From Chromera velia (Eukaryota; Sar; Chromeraceae): DNA of 64,000 bases. The stretch covers positions 1 to 64,000 of the forward strand of contig JAHBMJ010005143.1 of the NCBI GenBank assembly GCA_018398765.1, given 5' to 3'. The notes under the pieces are model-generated. The model was given only the letters and a program-made list of their open reading frames with translations, ran no database searches and was not told the origin of the DNA. Position numbers and translations under genes: made by a program. How positions within the stretch are numbered: the stretch's first letter is position 1; every line of letters begins with the position of its first letter. Shown one piece after another: positions 24,495 to 34,690 of this stretch.

Positions 24495-25514
24495 GAAAAG
24501 GTGTAGAGGGGGAGAACCAACCTGAAAGAGAGTGAAGAGCGACCGAGGAATGGACCCAAACCACAGTTTGATGTCGCTTGACTCCTCTTCATACTCGAAC
24601 CCGATTAACGCCGTGACGACAACAGCGAAGATGTAGACGATCATCAGGATCAGCAGCATCACCCAGAAGAGGGAGAAGGAGGCGTTGACCAGTCCTTGGG
24701 TAAGGAGCGAAAATTCTCGGGAGAAGCGGACAAGGCGAAGCAAACGGAGGAGACGCAACAACCGAAGACATGTGAACACGCCCGCGAGCCAGGCGAGGCT
24801 TTCATCAGGGTCCAGAGCTACGGCCAGTTGCATGCAAAGTGAGGTTAGATTCGAGATCACCAAAACGCCATCAAAGCAATTTGCAACACTTCGAAAGTAA
24901 ACAGTGCCCAGGAAGAGGAGGCGAACGATTGACTCAAACGCAAAAAAGAGTGTGAAGAAACACTCTACAGGGAGCCATGGAGAGCGACGAAAGGGTACGC
25001 CTGTCTTGTGCAAATTTTCATTCTCAACTGCTATCAGCACTGTGTTCGCAATGATTGCTGCCGACATCACGTAGCTCGTGGCGGTGCTCTGAATCCACCA
25101 GAGCTTGGGGCAAGAAGACTCCTCGATTTCCCGTCGAAGCTTAAAATCCTTCGATTCCAATTGCAACCAGCCTGCATCGGAGGAAGACGACATTTCCTCA
25201 TCAATGCAACGGCTGTCTTCACTGTCACTTCCCCCTTTGTTGACGCTTGTATCGCGAGCTGGTCCACCACTGTTCAACCGGCTCCGAGGATCACTCTGCT
25301 CCCCTTCAGAAGCAAACGACGCACGGCGACTTGGGCCGACGTAGAAAGACGAGACCCCATCCCTTTGCAAATCTTTCGCTTCTCGGTCTCTCTCTAGGTC
25401 ACCCAAGATGGAAGCAATCGCAGTGGAAACCACAGACTCTCTTCGACCTGGTTTCGGCCCTGTTGGCTCTCTCTCCTGTTGCTGTTGTGCACTTTCTTCT
25501 GCAGAGACTGACAT
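14499..25514 (-). CDS. Single-domain voltage-gated cation channel with EF-hands and a giant C-terminal tail
   Basis: Nine exons join in phase: 25514-24522, 24368-24255, 23839-23768, 23413-23352, 22807-22585, 22469-22383, 21916-21885, 21396-21261 and 20963-14499, giving about 2,727 residues. S1-S3 lie near 144-165, 181-203 and 212-233. S4 (247-266) has Arg at 251, 254, 257, 260, 263 and 266, a classical voltage sensor. S5 is at 278-306. The pore reads FTLFQ|VLTTEGW, with the T-x-E-G-W filter of four-domain calcium and bacterial sodium channels (Glu336). S6 ends in GVIVDNILE. A degenerate EF-hand pair follows, with loop DQERLGKIRFAD at 508-519, then FIDGC, then a probable coiled coil (about 540-600). 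The last exon gives about 2,150 Ser/Pro/Glu-rich, apparently disordered residues. One six-helix domain implies a tetramer, as in BacNav, EukCat or CatSper channels. Exon 1 starts at ATG 25514; the donors and acceptors all follow GT-AG. Confidence 0.85.
24385..24491. repeat. (CA)n/(CAGA)n microsatellite in channel intron 1
   Basis: CACACGTA words, (CAGA)n at 24430-24450 and (CA)n at 24457-24491 fill most of the 153 bp first intron between the S5-pore exon and the filter exon. Length variation here would alter the intron only. Confidence 0.95.
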
Positions 25515-26112
25515 CCTTCCTTGGCTTGCCAGTCTGAGCTGATTGTACTTATACTGTCCAAAGTACTCCGGTCTCTCTCACACACATGTTGGTGCTCATA
25601 CAGGTCAGAACAGTTTTGTAAGATCGGTTGGGCGTCTTCAAGACCTCGAACTGCTGGGCATCTGCCGAGCTGTTTCTCCATCCGAAACGGAAATAGGTCA
25701 GACAAACAACCCATTCAAATGAATGGTTACATGCTTTTTCGGCATGCATGCATGCACGAAACATTCTTGGGGCCTCTGGAGTCTGCGAGCTGCCCACCGG
25801 GCGCTTTTCTTCGATCGATCGTTCGCGTGCTCGCGTAAATTCGGAATTGTCTGGGCTATTAAGGCACTCACCCACCATGCATGTCACAGAGGTGTGTCAC
25901 GTCGGATCAGTATATATATGCAGAATTTTAATCGTTTGCATATATGTCACGTACTTTAATTGACAGTCAGTTCAGTGTGCACGAAGTATACGGGATGATG
26001 TGAGGTCTCTCTTGCCCTCTATCAAGTGGCCCAGATCGGCATAGACGGCTCCCAATCGGTTTAGGCCTTTGTATCTGTTGCAGTTGAGAAAGAGAGAAGA
26101 GATAGGCACACG
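25515..26112. promoter_or_regulatory. 598 bp divergent intergenic region (channel / transporter A)
   Basis: The channel start (minus, 25514) and the transporter A start (plus, 26113) are head-to-head, so this short interval must contain both 5' ends. A TATATATA word occurs at about 25910-25919. Short frames inside overlap one another and lack domains. Shared regulation is possible but inferred only from geometry. Confidence 0.5.
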
Positions 26113-29100
26113 ATGGAGCAGCAGGGCGGAGAAAGCAGGGCCCTGTTCGGGTCCATGACAGCGTTCCTGTCCTCCTGCATGGGAATCTTCCTCGACCTCT
26201 ACTTTCTCTGCTCTGTCAACCTGTCAGTCACTCATACATGGACACATATAGACGGACTTTAAAGCATTCCCGCTCCTCAATGTTTGCACCGGTCTACTTT
26301 CATCGTCTGTAGCCTCGCATGCGTGCATGTCAAACACTCTGCATGCATGTGATCGATTCATGTGCAATCGATCTGCAGGATGAAGGATCTGTTCGCAGAA
26401 GAGAGAGGCGCGGCCTTGAGTTCGACAGAGAAGTCTTTGATGAGCAGCGTCCTGTTCGCAGGAACTGTGTGTGGACAGATAGCCTTCGGATTGTCTGCCG
26501 ACATTCTCGGCAGGAAGGTCGTGTGTATCTCCACCAGCAGCATCATGTTCGTGTCTGCTCTGTGCGCCTCCATGTCATTCAATTGGGAGGGCGTCTGGGG
26601 GTCCTTTCACATGTTGGTCTCTTGTCTGTTCTTCCTCGGGCTGGCCATAGGAGGGGAGTACCCCCTCTCTGCTTCCATGGCGTCTGAGAGCGCTGACCCC
26701 GAAAAGTCTGCGAGGAGAACCTCCGTGGTCTACTCGATGATGGGGGTGGGGCAGGTGGTCAGTCAGCCAGGCAGGCAGGGAGGCAGGCAGGCAGACAGAT
26801 AGACAGGCAGGCAGGCAGTCACTTGACTCTCTCCCTCTTTACTCACTGACTATGCACTCACGCTTTCCTTCCCCCTTTTTTTACCCATTGCACCCCGGTC
26901 TCCTTAAGTTTCTACGAGCAAGCGGAGCAATGTAGTATACATCTAGAATCCTAAACTTTCTTTTTAAGCTCCAGGGGGGGTCACTTTTGAACGATTGATC
27001 TGCTGATGGATTGATTCATTGATTGATGGTAGTTGGTTGATGGATTGATTGATTGATTGATTGATTGAATGATTGAGAAATCATTGATTGGTTAGTTGGT
27101 TGATTGATTGATTGATTGATTGGTTACTTGGTTGATTGATTGATTGGTCGGTTGGTTGGTTGGTTGATTGATTGATTGATTGTTTGGTTGGTTGATAGAC
27201 TGGTTGATTGGTTAGTTGATTGATTGGTCGATGGTTCCCCTGCAGATTTCCCCACTCGTCACGTTCATTCTCCTTTCGGCTGGCCTGGCGCCTGGGTGGG
27301 CGTGGAGGACGACTCTGCTGATCGGGCTGATCCCTGTCACAATCAGTGAGTCAGACACGCAGGCAGGCAGGCAGGCAGGCAGGGAGGGAGGCATGCAGTA
27401 AATGGATCTATCAATTAGTCGTATACCCACTAGAATTAACAGCCTGCTGGGAGCAAGAATCAAATACTTCTGTCATGTTCTCTTGACGGCCCCTTTGAGA
27501 CTTGGAGAGATCAAGAGTTGTGTCAACCGGGGGTCAACCGGGGGGGGGATGTATAAACCGACTGCCAACTTCCAATCTCCATCTGCACCCTGTTATGGTT
27601 TCATTCTTGGCCCCTCTTCCCTCGATCCTCTGTGCAGCCTTTTTTGTCAGATACGGAATGCAGGACAGCGCGCGATTTCGGGCTGTGGCCGCTCAACGCA
27701 CAGCTGGTAGCGTGGGTGCGACCTTCCGAAAATACATCTTCACTCTCCTGGGCACGGGGGGGTCCTGGCTTCTGTACGATATCGTGACGTACGGAATGGG
27801 AAGTTTCTACGGAGAGCTGTCCACAAAAATGGGGTTTGGAGAGACTGTTTTGGTGCGTCCTGTCGACATGCGTTTGTTCGTTCATGCTGCGATTTGGTCA
27901 CATTGTTCGTTCGTTCTTTCTGACGGTAATTCGATGGGCTCAGGTGGTCCTCTCTCGATTCCTTCCTCCCTCTTTGTTTCCTTTCCTGTGTGTGAGAGAA
28001 AGTGGGAATACCTACATGACATTGGGAGACAGAGCGCATGAGTGAGAGAGTATGTATGAATGAGGGAGTAAGTGGGTAAGGAAGTGAACGAGTAAGTGAG
28101 TGAGTGAGCGAACCTGCATTCCTTAACTCCTCTAGGTTCAGAGTGACAGCATAACAGCCTGAGCCGAAGTCAAGATAATTGAATGGCATGTCAAATGGGT
28201 GCAGGACGAAGCTCGGTCCACTCTATTCCTCCAGATACTTTGTCTTCCTGGGTCAGTGGGGGGAGTGAGGGCAAGGGGGAATAAGTGGGGGGTCGCTGGG
28301 TCTGTCCCTTTCCTGCGTTCCGTCTCTGTCTGGTGAGATGTCGTTCTTGGTTCTCCTTCGATTCTGCCGTTTTTTTTTGCCTGTACTTTTTCTGGAGTTT
28401 TCTCTGAAGAGAACTTTTGTCTGCGATTGAAAATGATCACTTCTATGCGTAAATGTCCCGGCGTCCGTTCGAATGCAGGTGGGCGCTGTGCATCTTCCTG
28501 CTTGACTGGGTTGGCAGGAAACCGACTCAGCTGTGGGGGTTTCTGGGTATGGCTGTTGCCAATGGGGCTCTGTGGGGGTACCTCCTTTACTTTGACGACC
28601 CTGAAAGCGCTTCCTCTCTGTGGATTAAAGGGTCCCTACTGGTGGTGGGCAGAACCCTGGACGGGGCGTTCGTGGGACTGTCGACGTATGTGATCCCTGG
28701 GGAGTTCTTTCCCACGGCCGTCAGAGCGACCTTCCATGGCATCTCTGCGGGGCTTGGTCAGTGTGGAATGATGAAATTTATTTGCTTTCTTCAATGTATT
28801 CTCAGTCATCTATTCCTACTCTCCTGAATGCTTGGGGGCAGGCTTTGATTTGTCGGTGAGTCAGAGAGTTGGTAAGTCAGTCATCTGATAAGTATGCTCT
28901 CTTCGACTGTCGTCACTTGGCTGCCTTTTCCTTGTTTGTGGTTCTCGTCCAATCTGCATGTGTCTGGTTAGATCTATTGATTCATTTCTGCTCTTTTTCT
29001 CTGTCTGTCTGTCTGTCTGTCTGTGTTTCTTTGTTTCTGTCTGTCTCTCTATCAGGGAAGCTTGGTGCTGTGATCGGCAGCGGTGTATTTCCTCTTCTGA

Positions 29101-29185
29101 TCGGATCTGGGGAACACCTGGCCTTCCTCTTCGCTTCTGCCGTGTGCGCTCTGGGCATCATCTGGACCTTCGTCCTAGTCCCCAA

Positions 29186-29220
<35 letters not shown>

Positions 29221-29995
29221 TTACTTGTTTGCAAGCGTGGCTTCCTCTTTTTTCCTTTTTTGGCTTCGCACATTGGCTTGCTAATCGGCTCATTCTCTTC
29301 TGCTGCTGTCTCTGCCCCTTTGTTTTTGATCTCTTTCTCTGTTTACTTGACGTGAGTTTTTCTATTTGCCTGCCTGCTTCTTAGACCCTTGCATGAGAAT
29401 ACGGTGCGTTTTTCGTTAGGAAAATTGGTTGTCCGTACGTCCCTCCACGATGCAGACAATTAGTCGATTGTTGAGTCAATCGAGTTGAGGAAAGGAAACC
29501 TTGTGCTCTTTTTTGCGGATTCATTCCACTGATGATGAGTCAAGATTGTGTACTCTGTTTATTGTTGGAGTGCTGCATTTGTTCTGCATACGATCACACC
29601 GATGAGCATTACATGATACGCATGCAACCGCATGCCAAAGAAACGCGGTTGTGCTCTTCCTCCTGATTCTGCTGCAGTACAACGTCAACCTTCTGAAGGA
29701 ACGACTGAGAGAGGAGCAAGAAGAGGCGCAAGGAAACGCACGACAAAGACTCGTGAGGGACTCCGTGTCCGAACTCGAAGATGGCAGCCATATCCGGTCA
29801 GAGATGCTCTCATTCCAATCACTCTCTTCCCCTTCAAGGAGTCATGCCGGTGGCGATGCCGAGAAAGGCACCGGAGGAAAGGCGCAAAAGGATGGAAAGG
29901 GCCACTTACCCGACATTGAGGAAGACGCGACCACACTGGTCTCGGGCTCTTCGCGGAGAGACATTGCACAAAGGGGCATATCCTCAGGATCTTAA
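26113..29995 (+). CDS. MFS transporter A, phosphate:H+ symporter (Pho84/PHT1-like)
   Basis: Eight exons join in phase: 26113-26222, 26379-26757, 27246-27345, 27638-27852, 28205-28251, 28479-28756, 29056-29186 and 29678-29995, giving 525 residues, normal for a 12-helix MFS protein. Family landmarks are DLYFLCSVNL (helix 1), FGLSADILGRK (the loop 2-3 MFS motif), GGEYPLSASMASESA, where Pho84/PHT1 has GGDYPLS, LLGTGGSWLLYDIVTYGMG, GRKPTQLWGF and GEFFPTAVRATFHGISAG. The last exon is a hydrophilic cytosolic tail. The family imports inorganic phosphate or related anions with protons at the plasma membrane; the Glu in place of Asp in GGDYPLS leaves substrate uncertain. The 47 nt exon 5 (DEARSTLFLQILCLPG) is easy to miss. 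Introns carry GATT and GTCT repeats. Confidence 0.87.
26990..27235. repeat. (GATT)n-type tetranucleotide array in transporter A intron 2
   Basis: Interrupted GATT, GGTT and GATG units run almost to the acceptor of exon 3 (CCCCTGCAG, ending 27245). Confidence 0.95.
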
Positions 29996-30708
29996 TTCAA
30001 TACTAAATTAATTGGATTCTCGGAAGGAAGGAATGTCGCTGTGAGATTTTTAGGGACCTGGATCATCTGTTGCTGGTACTGGCAAGGCGGTGAGTGCATT
30101 CAAGAGGCGAAAGACAAAGCCACCCCCAGGACGGCATCGACCGGAATGTCGAATGCCGAGTAGTGGATCACTGGAAGGATCGTTTGCACTGCCAAGATTT
30201 GAATCGTCAATTAATTCCCGCCCAATTCAATCCGTTCGTTTGATGTCGCTTCACGTTCGCTCTCTGACTTTCAATTTTAGAATGATTGACTCAGGGCTCT
30301 GTCGTTTAGATGCATTTAAACACAATTGATTCTTAGGCTTAATGGACTGCTTATATAATGATGTAATCCTTGAAAGTGAATATATTTTTTAGTAAATTTA
30401 GGTTCTAACGTATAAATCGCTTACAGTATTTTTATATTTTTGTTCCGTAATATGTATTGCTAAATTGATTACATGTCTTAAAATTGAAATCATATAAAAG
30501 CTAAACTTTGATAAGTATTAGGTAAAGCTAGAAGTAAAGTGTGATTCAAACAGAATCAAACTGAAGCCTATACTACAAATCGAATTAAACTCTACCCAAA
30601 ACTAGCTAGCCGGAACTGTAATACACTTAACTATATGCAGTTTTAAAAAATAAAACTTAGGGTAGTAAAGAATTTTAATTATTGTTGAAAGCCTTAAAAA
30701 ATAAAGTT
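29996..30708. other. 3' flank of transporter A, becoming AT-rich; nothing recognised
   Basis: A mixed-composition stretch to about 30330 carries a short frame (30090-30329) without a domain. AT-rich DNA then runs up to the fold-back element. Confidence 0.5.
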
Positions 30709-30710
30709 TA

Positions 30711-31171
30711 CGCATGCCGGGGGCGAGTGGGGTGCTTTTTGCCCCCCTAAAGTGGCGCATTTCCGCAAAAAACTCGTTCTCATAATTGGTAAGGAGTTAG
30801 AAGCTGAAACTTTGTGTAAGAAGATGTTGTAACGATAGAAAAAGAACTATGGAACAGATTTTTTATATCATTCAAGTTTCTAGAAACATAAGCTGTCATA
30901 CAAATTTTTTAATTTTTACACCATTTCTTAATGGTTCCTAATAGTAAGAAAAACGGTATGAAACTCATAAAATTTGTATAGCAGCCTATGTTTGCAGAAA
31001 AGATATAAAAAATCTGTTCCATAGTTCTTTTTCTATCGTTATAATGTCTTCTTACATAAAGTTTCAGCTTCTAACTCTTTACCAATTATGAGAACGAGTT
31101 TTTTACGGAAAAGCGCCGGTCTCCTATGCAAAGGGGGGGGCAAAAAGCACCCCACTCACCCCCGGCATGCG
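30711..31171. mobile_element. 461 bp fold-back MITE with TA target duplication
   Basis: The ends are CGCATGCCGGGGGCGAGTGG and its reverse complement (one C/T difference). They are flanked by TA at 30709-30710 and 31172-31173. Inverted similarity continues through roughly 200 bp of each arm, for example AAAAACTCGTTCTCATAATT, AGTTAGAAGCTGAAACTTT and GATAGAAAAAGAACTATGG, so nearly the whole element can form one hairpin. A TA duplication fits Tc1/mariner-type insertion, but with only 2 bp this is weak. No coding sequence. Confidence 0.85.
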
Positions 31172-31173
31172 TA

Positions 31174-32143
31174 TTGTTTGTAGTCAATAAATACACATGT
31201 TAGCCTAAAAAGAATGTCCCACATTAATTGTTGAACAATGATAAACACTTAATTTCATTTAATTAACAAAAACTTTCTACCCTGGTCGAAATGATAAAGA
31301 ATTTACATATATGCGGGTATATCCTTAGATGAGATGAGTTTACGTAAATAAGAATTTGCTGTATGCATGCAACGAAATATACCCAAGAAGCTATATAAGA
31401 AGCAGTTTATGATTCTACTGTGCCCATGCATTGGAAAGGTTTGGGGTAGTTTAGGGCCAAATACATGTGGACATCCGATCGATCATTAGTCATCTCTGTT
31501 CTAGTCTCTGTCGATTAGCTCGATCCTTGTCTGAGACTCTGGGCGTATTTAATTCTCGATCATTTTTGATATATATGAGTGTGTGTCTCGATCTGGCCGG
31601 CTTTGTTTCGATTCGATCGACACTGCGCATGCAATTTGCGTGACACTTAAGACACTGACACTGAATTTGCACTACACTGAATTTCAGCCGCGCGGGTTAT
31701 AAGCTGCGAGCACGCGCGCTAGATTTTTTTTTAATTGAATTAAATATTTTTTTTTGTAAAAAAGGCCCCAGCCCAAAAAAGTGCATAACTGTGGGAGGGT
31801 CATCGAAAAGGAACTGCCTACGCGAAAGGCCTTTGGCCATCCGTGGATTTCACACACCTTTTGGGTCAATTTTTCGTATATGCACATATGCATGCATCTA
31901 AACATACAATTAATAATAAAAAATCGGCTCTATACATGCATGCATGCAGACACGTCTGAACGTCTTTCCTTGATTTCGTCACCCTTCTCCAAGATACCTC
32001 TCTCTCGCCTCTCTTTCGCCACCCATCAAAGACTCGCAGCAACCCAAAGTAGAGCAAAGACTTCCAGCAATCACTCGAGTCCCCACCAGCGAATCCGCAC
32101 TTCACAACTTCCTTTCAAACTCTTCTTTCCGTCAAACAACAAC
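31174..32143. other. Intergenic / 5' region of the EF-hand gene
   Basis: AT-rich to about 31900 with repeated ATGCATGC words. The 32000-32143 stretch is CA/TC-rich without ATG and ends in ACAACAACATGG, which looks like a 5' UTR. No separate gene is seen. Confidence 0.45.
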
Positions 32144-32638
32144 ATGGGGTGTGGTGCAACCAAGGCTACCGCAGAGGGAGGAGTTCCCGCCATCCCTGCA
32201 GCAGGAGGCATGCCCAAGATGCCGGACCCCAATCAGATTATGGTTGACCAGCTCCTTGACAAGCTTACCAAGGCCCCTCAGTGGCAGAAGCTCGCAGAGG
32301 GAGGCTTTGAGAGATCCGATGCTGATGACTCCGGCAAGGTTGATGCCAAGGAGTTGTCGAAGACGATGGAGCAGATCCAGACTGGAGTTGTGAAGGATCT
32401 CTTCCCTCAATTGCCAGAGGCAGGAGATGTCGATCAGGAGGCAGTGAAGAACGCAATGGCAAAGTACAACAAGGACGACGACTCCAAACTCGACAAGGGC
32501 GAATTCGTCGCCTTTGCCACAGAATACATCAAGGTCACTATCAGCAAGAACTTCAAGACTCTCATTGAGAAGAAGGAGGATGTCAAGCCTTCTCTCGAGA
32601 AGCTCACCAAGAGAGTCACACAGCTTGTTGAGTCGTAA
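32144..32638 (+). CDS. Small acylated EF-hand calcium-binding protein
   Basis: An intronless gene for 164 residues. The start at 32144 (AACATGG context) is chosen over upstream in-frame codons because it creates MGCGATK: Gly2 is a typical N-myristoylation site, with Cys3 available for palmitoylation, implying membrane anchoring. After an Ala/Gly/Pro-rich linker come two EF-hands. Loop 1 is D59-E70 (DADDSGKVDAKE, fully canonical); loop 2 is N109-E120 (NKDDDSKLDKGE, with Ser instead of Gly at position 6). A Lys/Glu-rich helical tail ends at residue 164. Codon use is strongly biased to C- or G-ending codons, which suggests high expression. It is likely a calcium sensor or buffer at a membrane; no enzymatic domain is attached. 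The long reverse-strand frame across it is a shadow. Confidence 0.87.
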   Translation: MGCGATKATAEGGVPAIPAAGGMPKMPDPNQIMVDQLLDKLTKAPQWQKLAEGGFERSDADDSGKVDAKELSKTMEQIQTGVVKDLFPQLPEAGDVDQEAVKNAMAKYNKDDDSKLDKGEFVAFATEYIKVTISKNFKTLIEKKEDVKPSLEKLTKRVTQLVES

Positions 32639-33675
32639 AGCTTTGGACATAGAAAGAACGAGAGAGTGACGGGAGAAAGAGGGGCGGACAAAGGTCCTCT
32701 TCCTCTTTTTCTTCGTCCTCTCTGTAACTGTCATTGTTCCTGAACCCGAGCGATGAGCAGGCAGCACAGTACCAAGTACAATGGAAGTCGTCAATGAGAT
32801 TCTCCGTACCCAGTCTTTGAAAGGTGTACTTTCCTTCCGTGTCCGTAATGACTGCATTAGTCCTACCTGTACGTGTATGCAAACCGATGGTCGCCTCCCG
32901 CTGGAATCCAACGAAGCACCCAAATCAAAAGATCCGAGGGGGCGAAGAAAAGAGAGGAGAGGGTAGAGGGGATTGAGAAGACAAGAGTCCGAACAGACGA
33001 GCAGCTTTCCCCCAACCGGTGTGAGGGACCGGGATCCCCTTCTTGTGCAAAACGCGCGGAAGAGGGGTTGACTGCTTCAGCTCTCACAGCTGACGTAGTG
33101 GTTGGTGCAAACCCAAAGAGGGACGGTTGTGCTTCACCAAATAAGTCATGGGCCTCCGTACTTGCAGTCAAACACGCGTACAGTATCCTGGTATCGATCC
33201 GTCCAAGTAATTCATGCTCAAACAAAAAAAGAAGTGATGTCCAGGGCCCTTGACTTGCTCGGGTGTCAAGCGGCTCTACATGTCTGCTCGCAAAGGTATT
33301 GTTGCTGCCTGCATGTGAATAGAAAACCTCTTGGTCCCGATAAAGGTACAAGCAATTCAATATGCAAAGACTGAGCTAGAGATATTTCCTGAGGAAAGGA
33401 CTAGGAAAAGGATCTAGTACATATAGTATACTAAACTTTGAAAACCGAAAGGGGCTATAGAAAAGGGCCAAGTTAAATTCAATATTTAAGTTTAGCTAGA
33501 ATCTAGATTCAAGTGACTCAATTAAGTCAGATGTAAAAACTAATCATTGGAGTGGCTATTATATAAAAGCTCGCCGCCTCCAACAACCTTCATTTCTATA
33601 ATCACTTCTTGATCGAGATGATTTTATTGCTATATAGTTTTATTGATGACTTACATGCTTAATTTGGTTTTTTAA
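32639..33675. other. 3' flank of the EF-hand gene; overlapping frames on both strands
   Basis: Frames at 32863-33360 (minus) and 32873-33253 (plus) overlap antisense to each other. Neither has a domain, splice signals or clear codon bias, so I do not call them. From 33370 the DNA is AT-rich. Confidence 0.45.
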
Positions 33676-33780
33676 GACGCAAGTCGAGGCCCCGGGGCCC
33701 CTGACGGTGTAAGTCGGGGCCCTGCAGTAGACCGCGGGGCAACCCGGAATATAAATCCTATCCTATCCTAATCCTATCCT
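33676..33780 (+). mobile_element. Possible non-LTR retroelement 3' tail (CCTAT repeats)
   Basis: A GC-rich block (AAGTCGAGGCC repeated as AAGTCGGGGCC) ends in AACCCGGAATATAAATCC and is followed by (TATCC)n-like repeats to 33780. It is an isolated GC-rich fragment in an AT-rich setting. The layout resembles a truncated LINE or SINE 3' end; no coding region is attached. Confidence 0.35.
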
Positions 33781-34290
33781 CAAAGAATAGAATTGCACAC
33801 AGTACTACGTGCTAATGACAGTAGCACACACGTCTAATTTATATGCTTATACATGACTTTGATAAACTCATTATTACCCACTATACATGATTGATGATGT
33901 TTAAAATCTTATATATTATTTTAAAAGTTTATTCTAGATCTTTTTCAACTTTTAGATTTTAGTTTATTTTAACTAGAACAGCTAGTATGAGATTGTTTTA
34001 GAACAGTGTTTAGAAATTTAAATTAATACACTATAGACTTAAGAACCGTATGACAGTGGTCCGTTCATAACATAATTAATTACACTGGAACTATAGTGTG
34101 TCACAATGAGAATTTCTAGAATCTTTTGTGTCACAATGATTTGTGACATGCACAATGATTGTAACTTTAAAAACTTTTGACTGATTTAATTAAATCACAC
34201 TTATGTATTAAAAAAATGGTTGTAGATTGATTGCCTGTTTACGGTGTTTTACGCGGCTTGACATGCTTCGTGGGGTGCATGTTTGGCATA
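33781..34290. other. AT-rich intergenic DNA, nothing recognised
   Basis: No frames or repeats that can be named, apart from short GTGTCACAATGA direct repeats near 34096 and 34130. Confidence 0.5.
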
Positions 34291-34294
34291 TCGT

Positions 34295-34690
34295 TTGTGA
34301 GTGAGTAAGTGAGTGAGTGACGTATAAGTATATGGGTGATTAAGTGCATGAGTGAGTGAGTAACTCAGAGTCAGATGAGTAAATGAGTGAGTGGGTCAGT
34401 GAGTGAATGAGTCACATGAGTATAGATAAGTGAGTGAGTGAGTGAGTGAGTGAGTGACTGAGTGAGTGAGTGAGTGAGTGAGTGAGTGACTGAGTGAGTG
34501 ACTGAGTGACTCGGAGTGAGTGAGTGAGTGAGTCACTGAGTGAGTGAGTGAGTGAATGAGTCATTATGAGTGAGCATCACTGTATCAGACTGAGTAAGTA
34601 ATTATAGGTGAGTGAATGAATGATCGAGAGAGTGAGTGAGTGACTCAGAGTGAGTAAGTGAGTAAGTGAGTAAGTGAATCAATCAATCAG
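34295..34690. repeat. (GAGT)n tetranucleotide satellite, about 400 bp
   Basis: GTGA/GAGT units with interspersed GACT, GAAT and TCAC variants run continuously from about 34295 to 34676. Such arrays often change length in assembly. Confidence 0.93.

Noticed and set aside
32132-32923. A 263-codon minus-strand frame
   Set aside because: It is a shadow of the EF-hand gene, whose strong codon bias keeps the reverse frame open.
32863-33360. A 165-codon minus-strand frame
   Set aside because: It overlaps an antisense frame of similar length, is unlike any family I know and lies in the 3' flank of the EF-hand gene.
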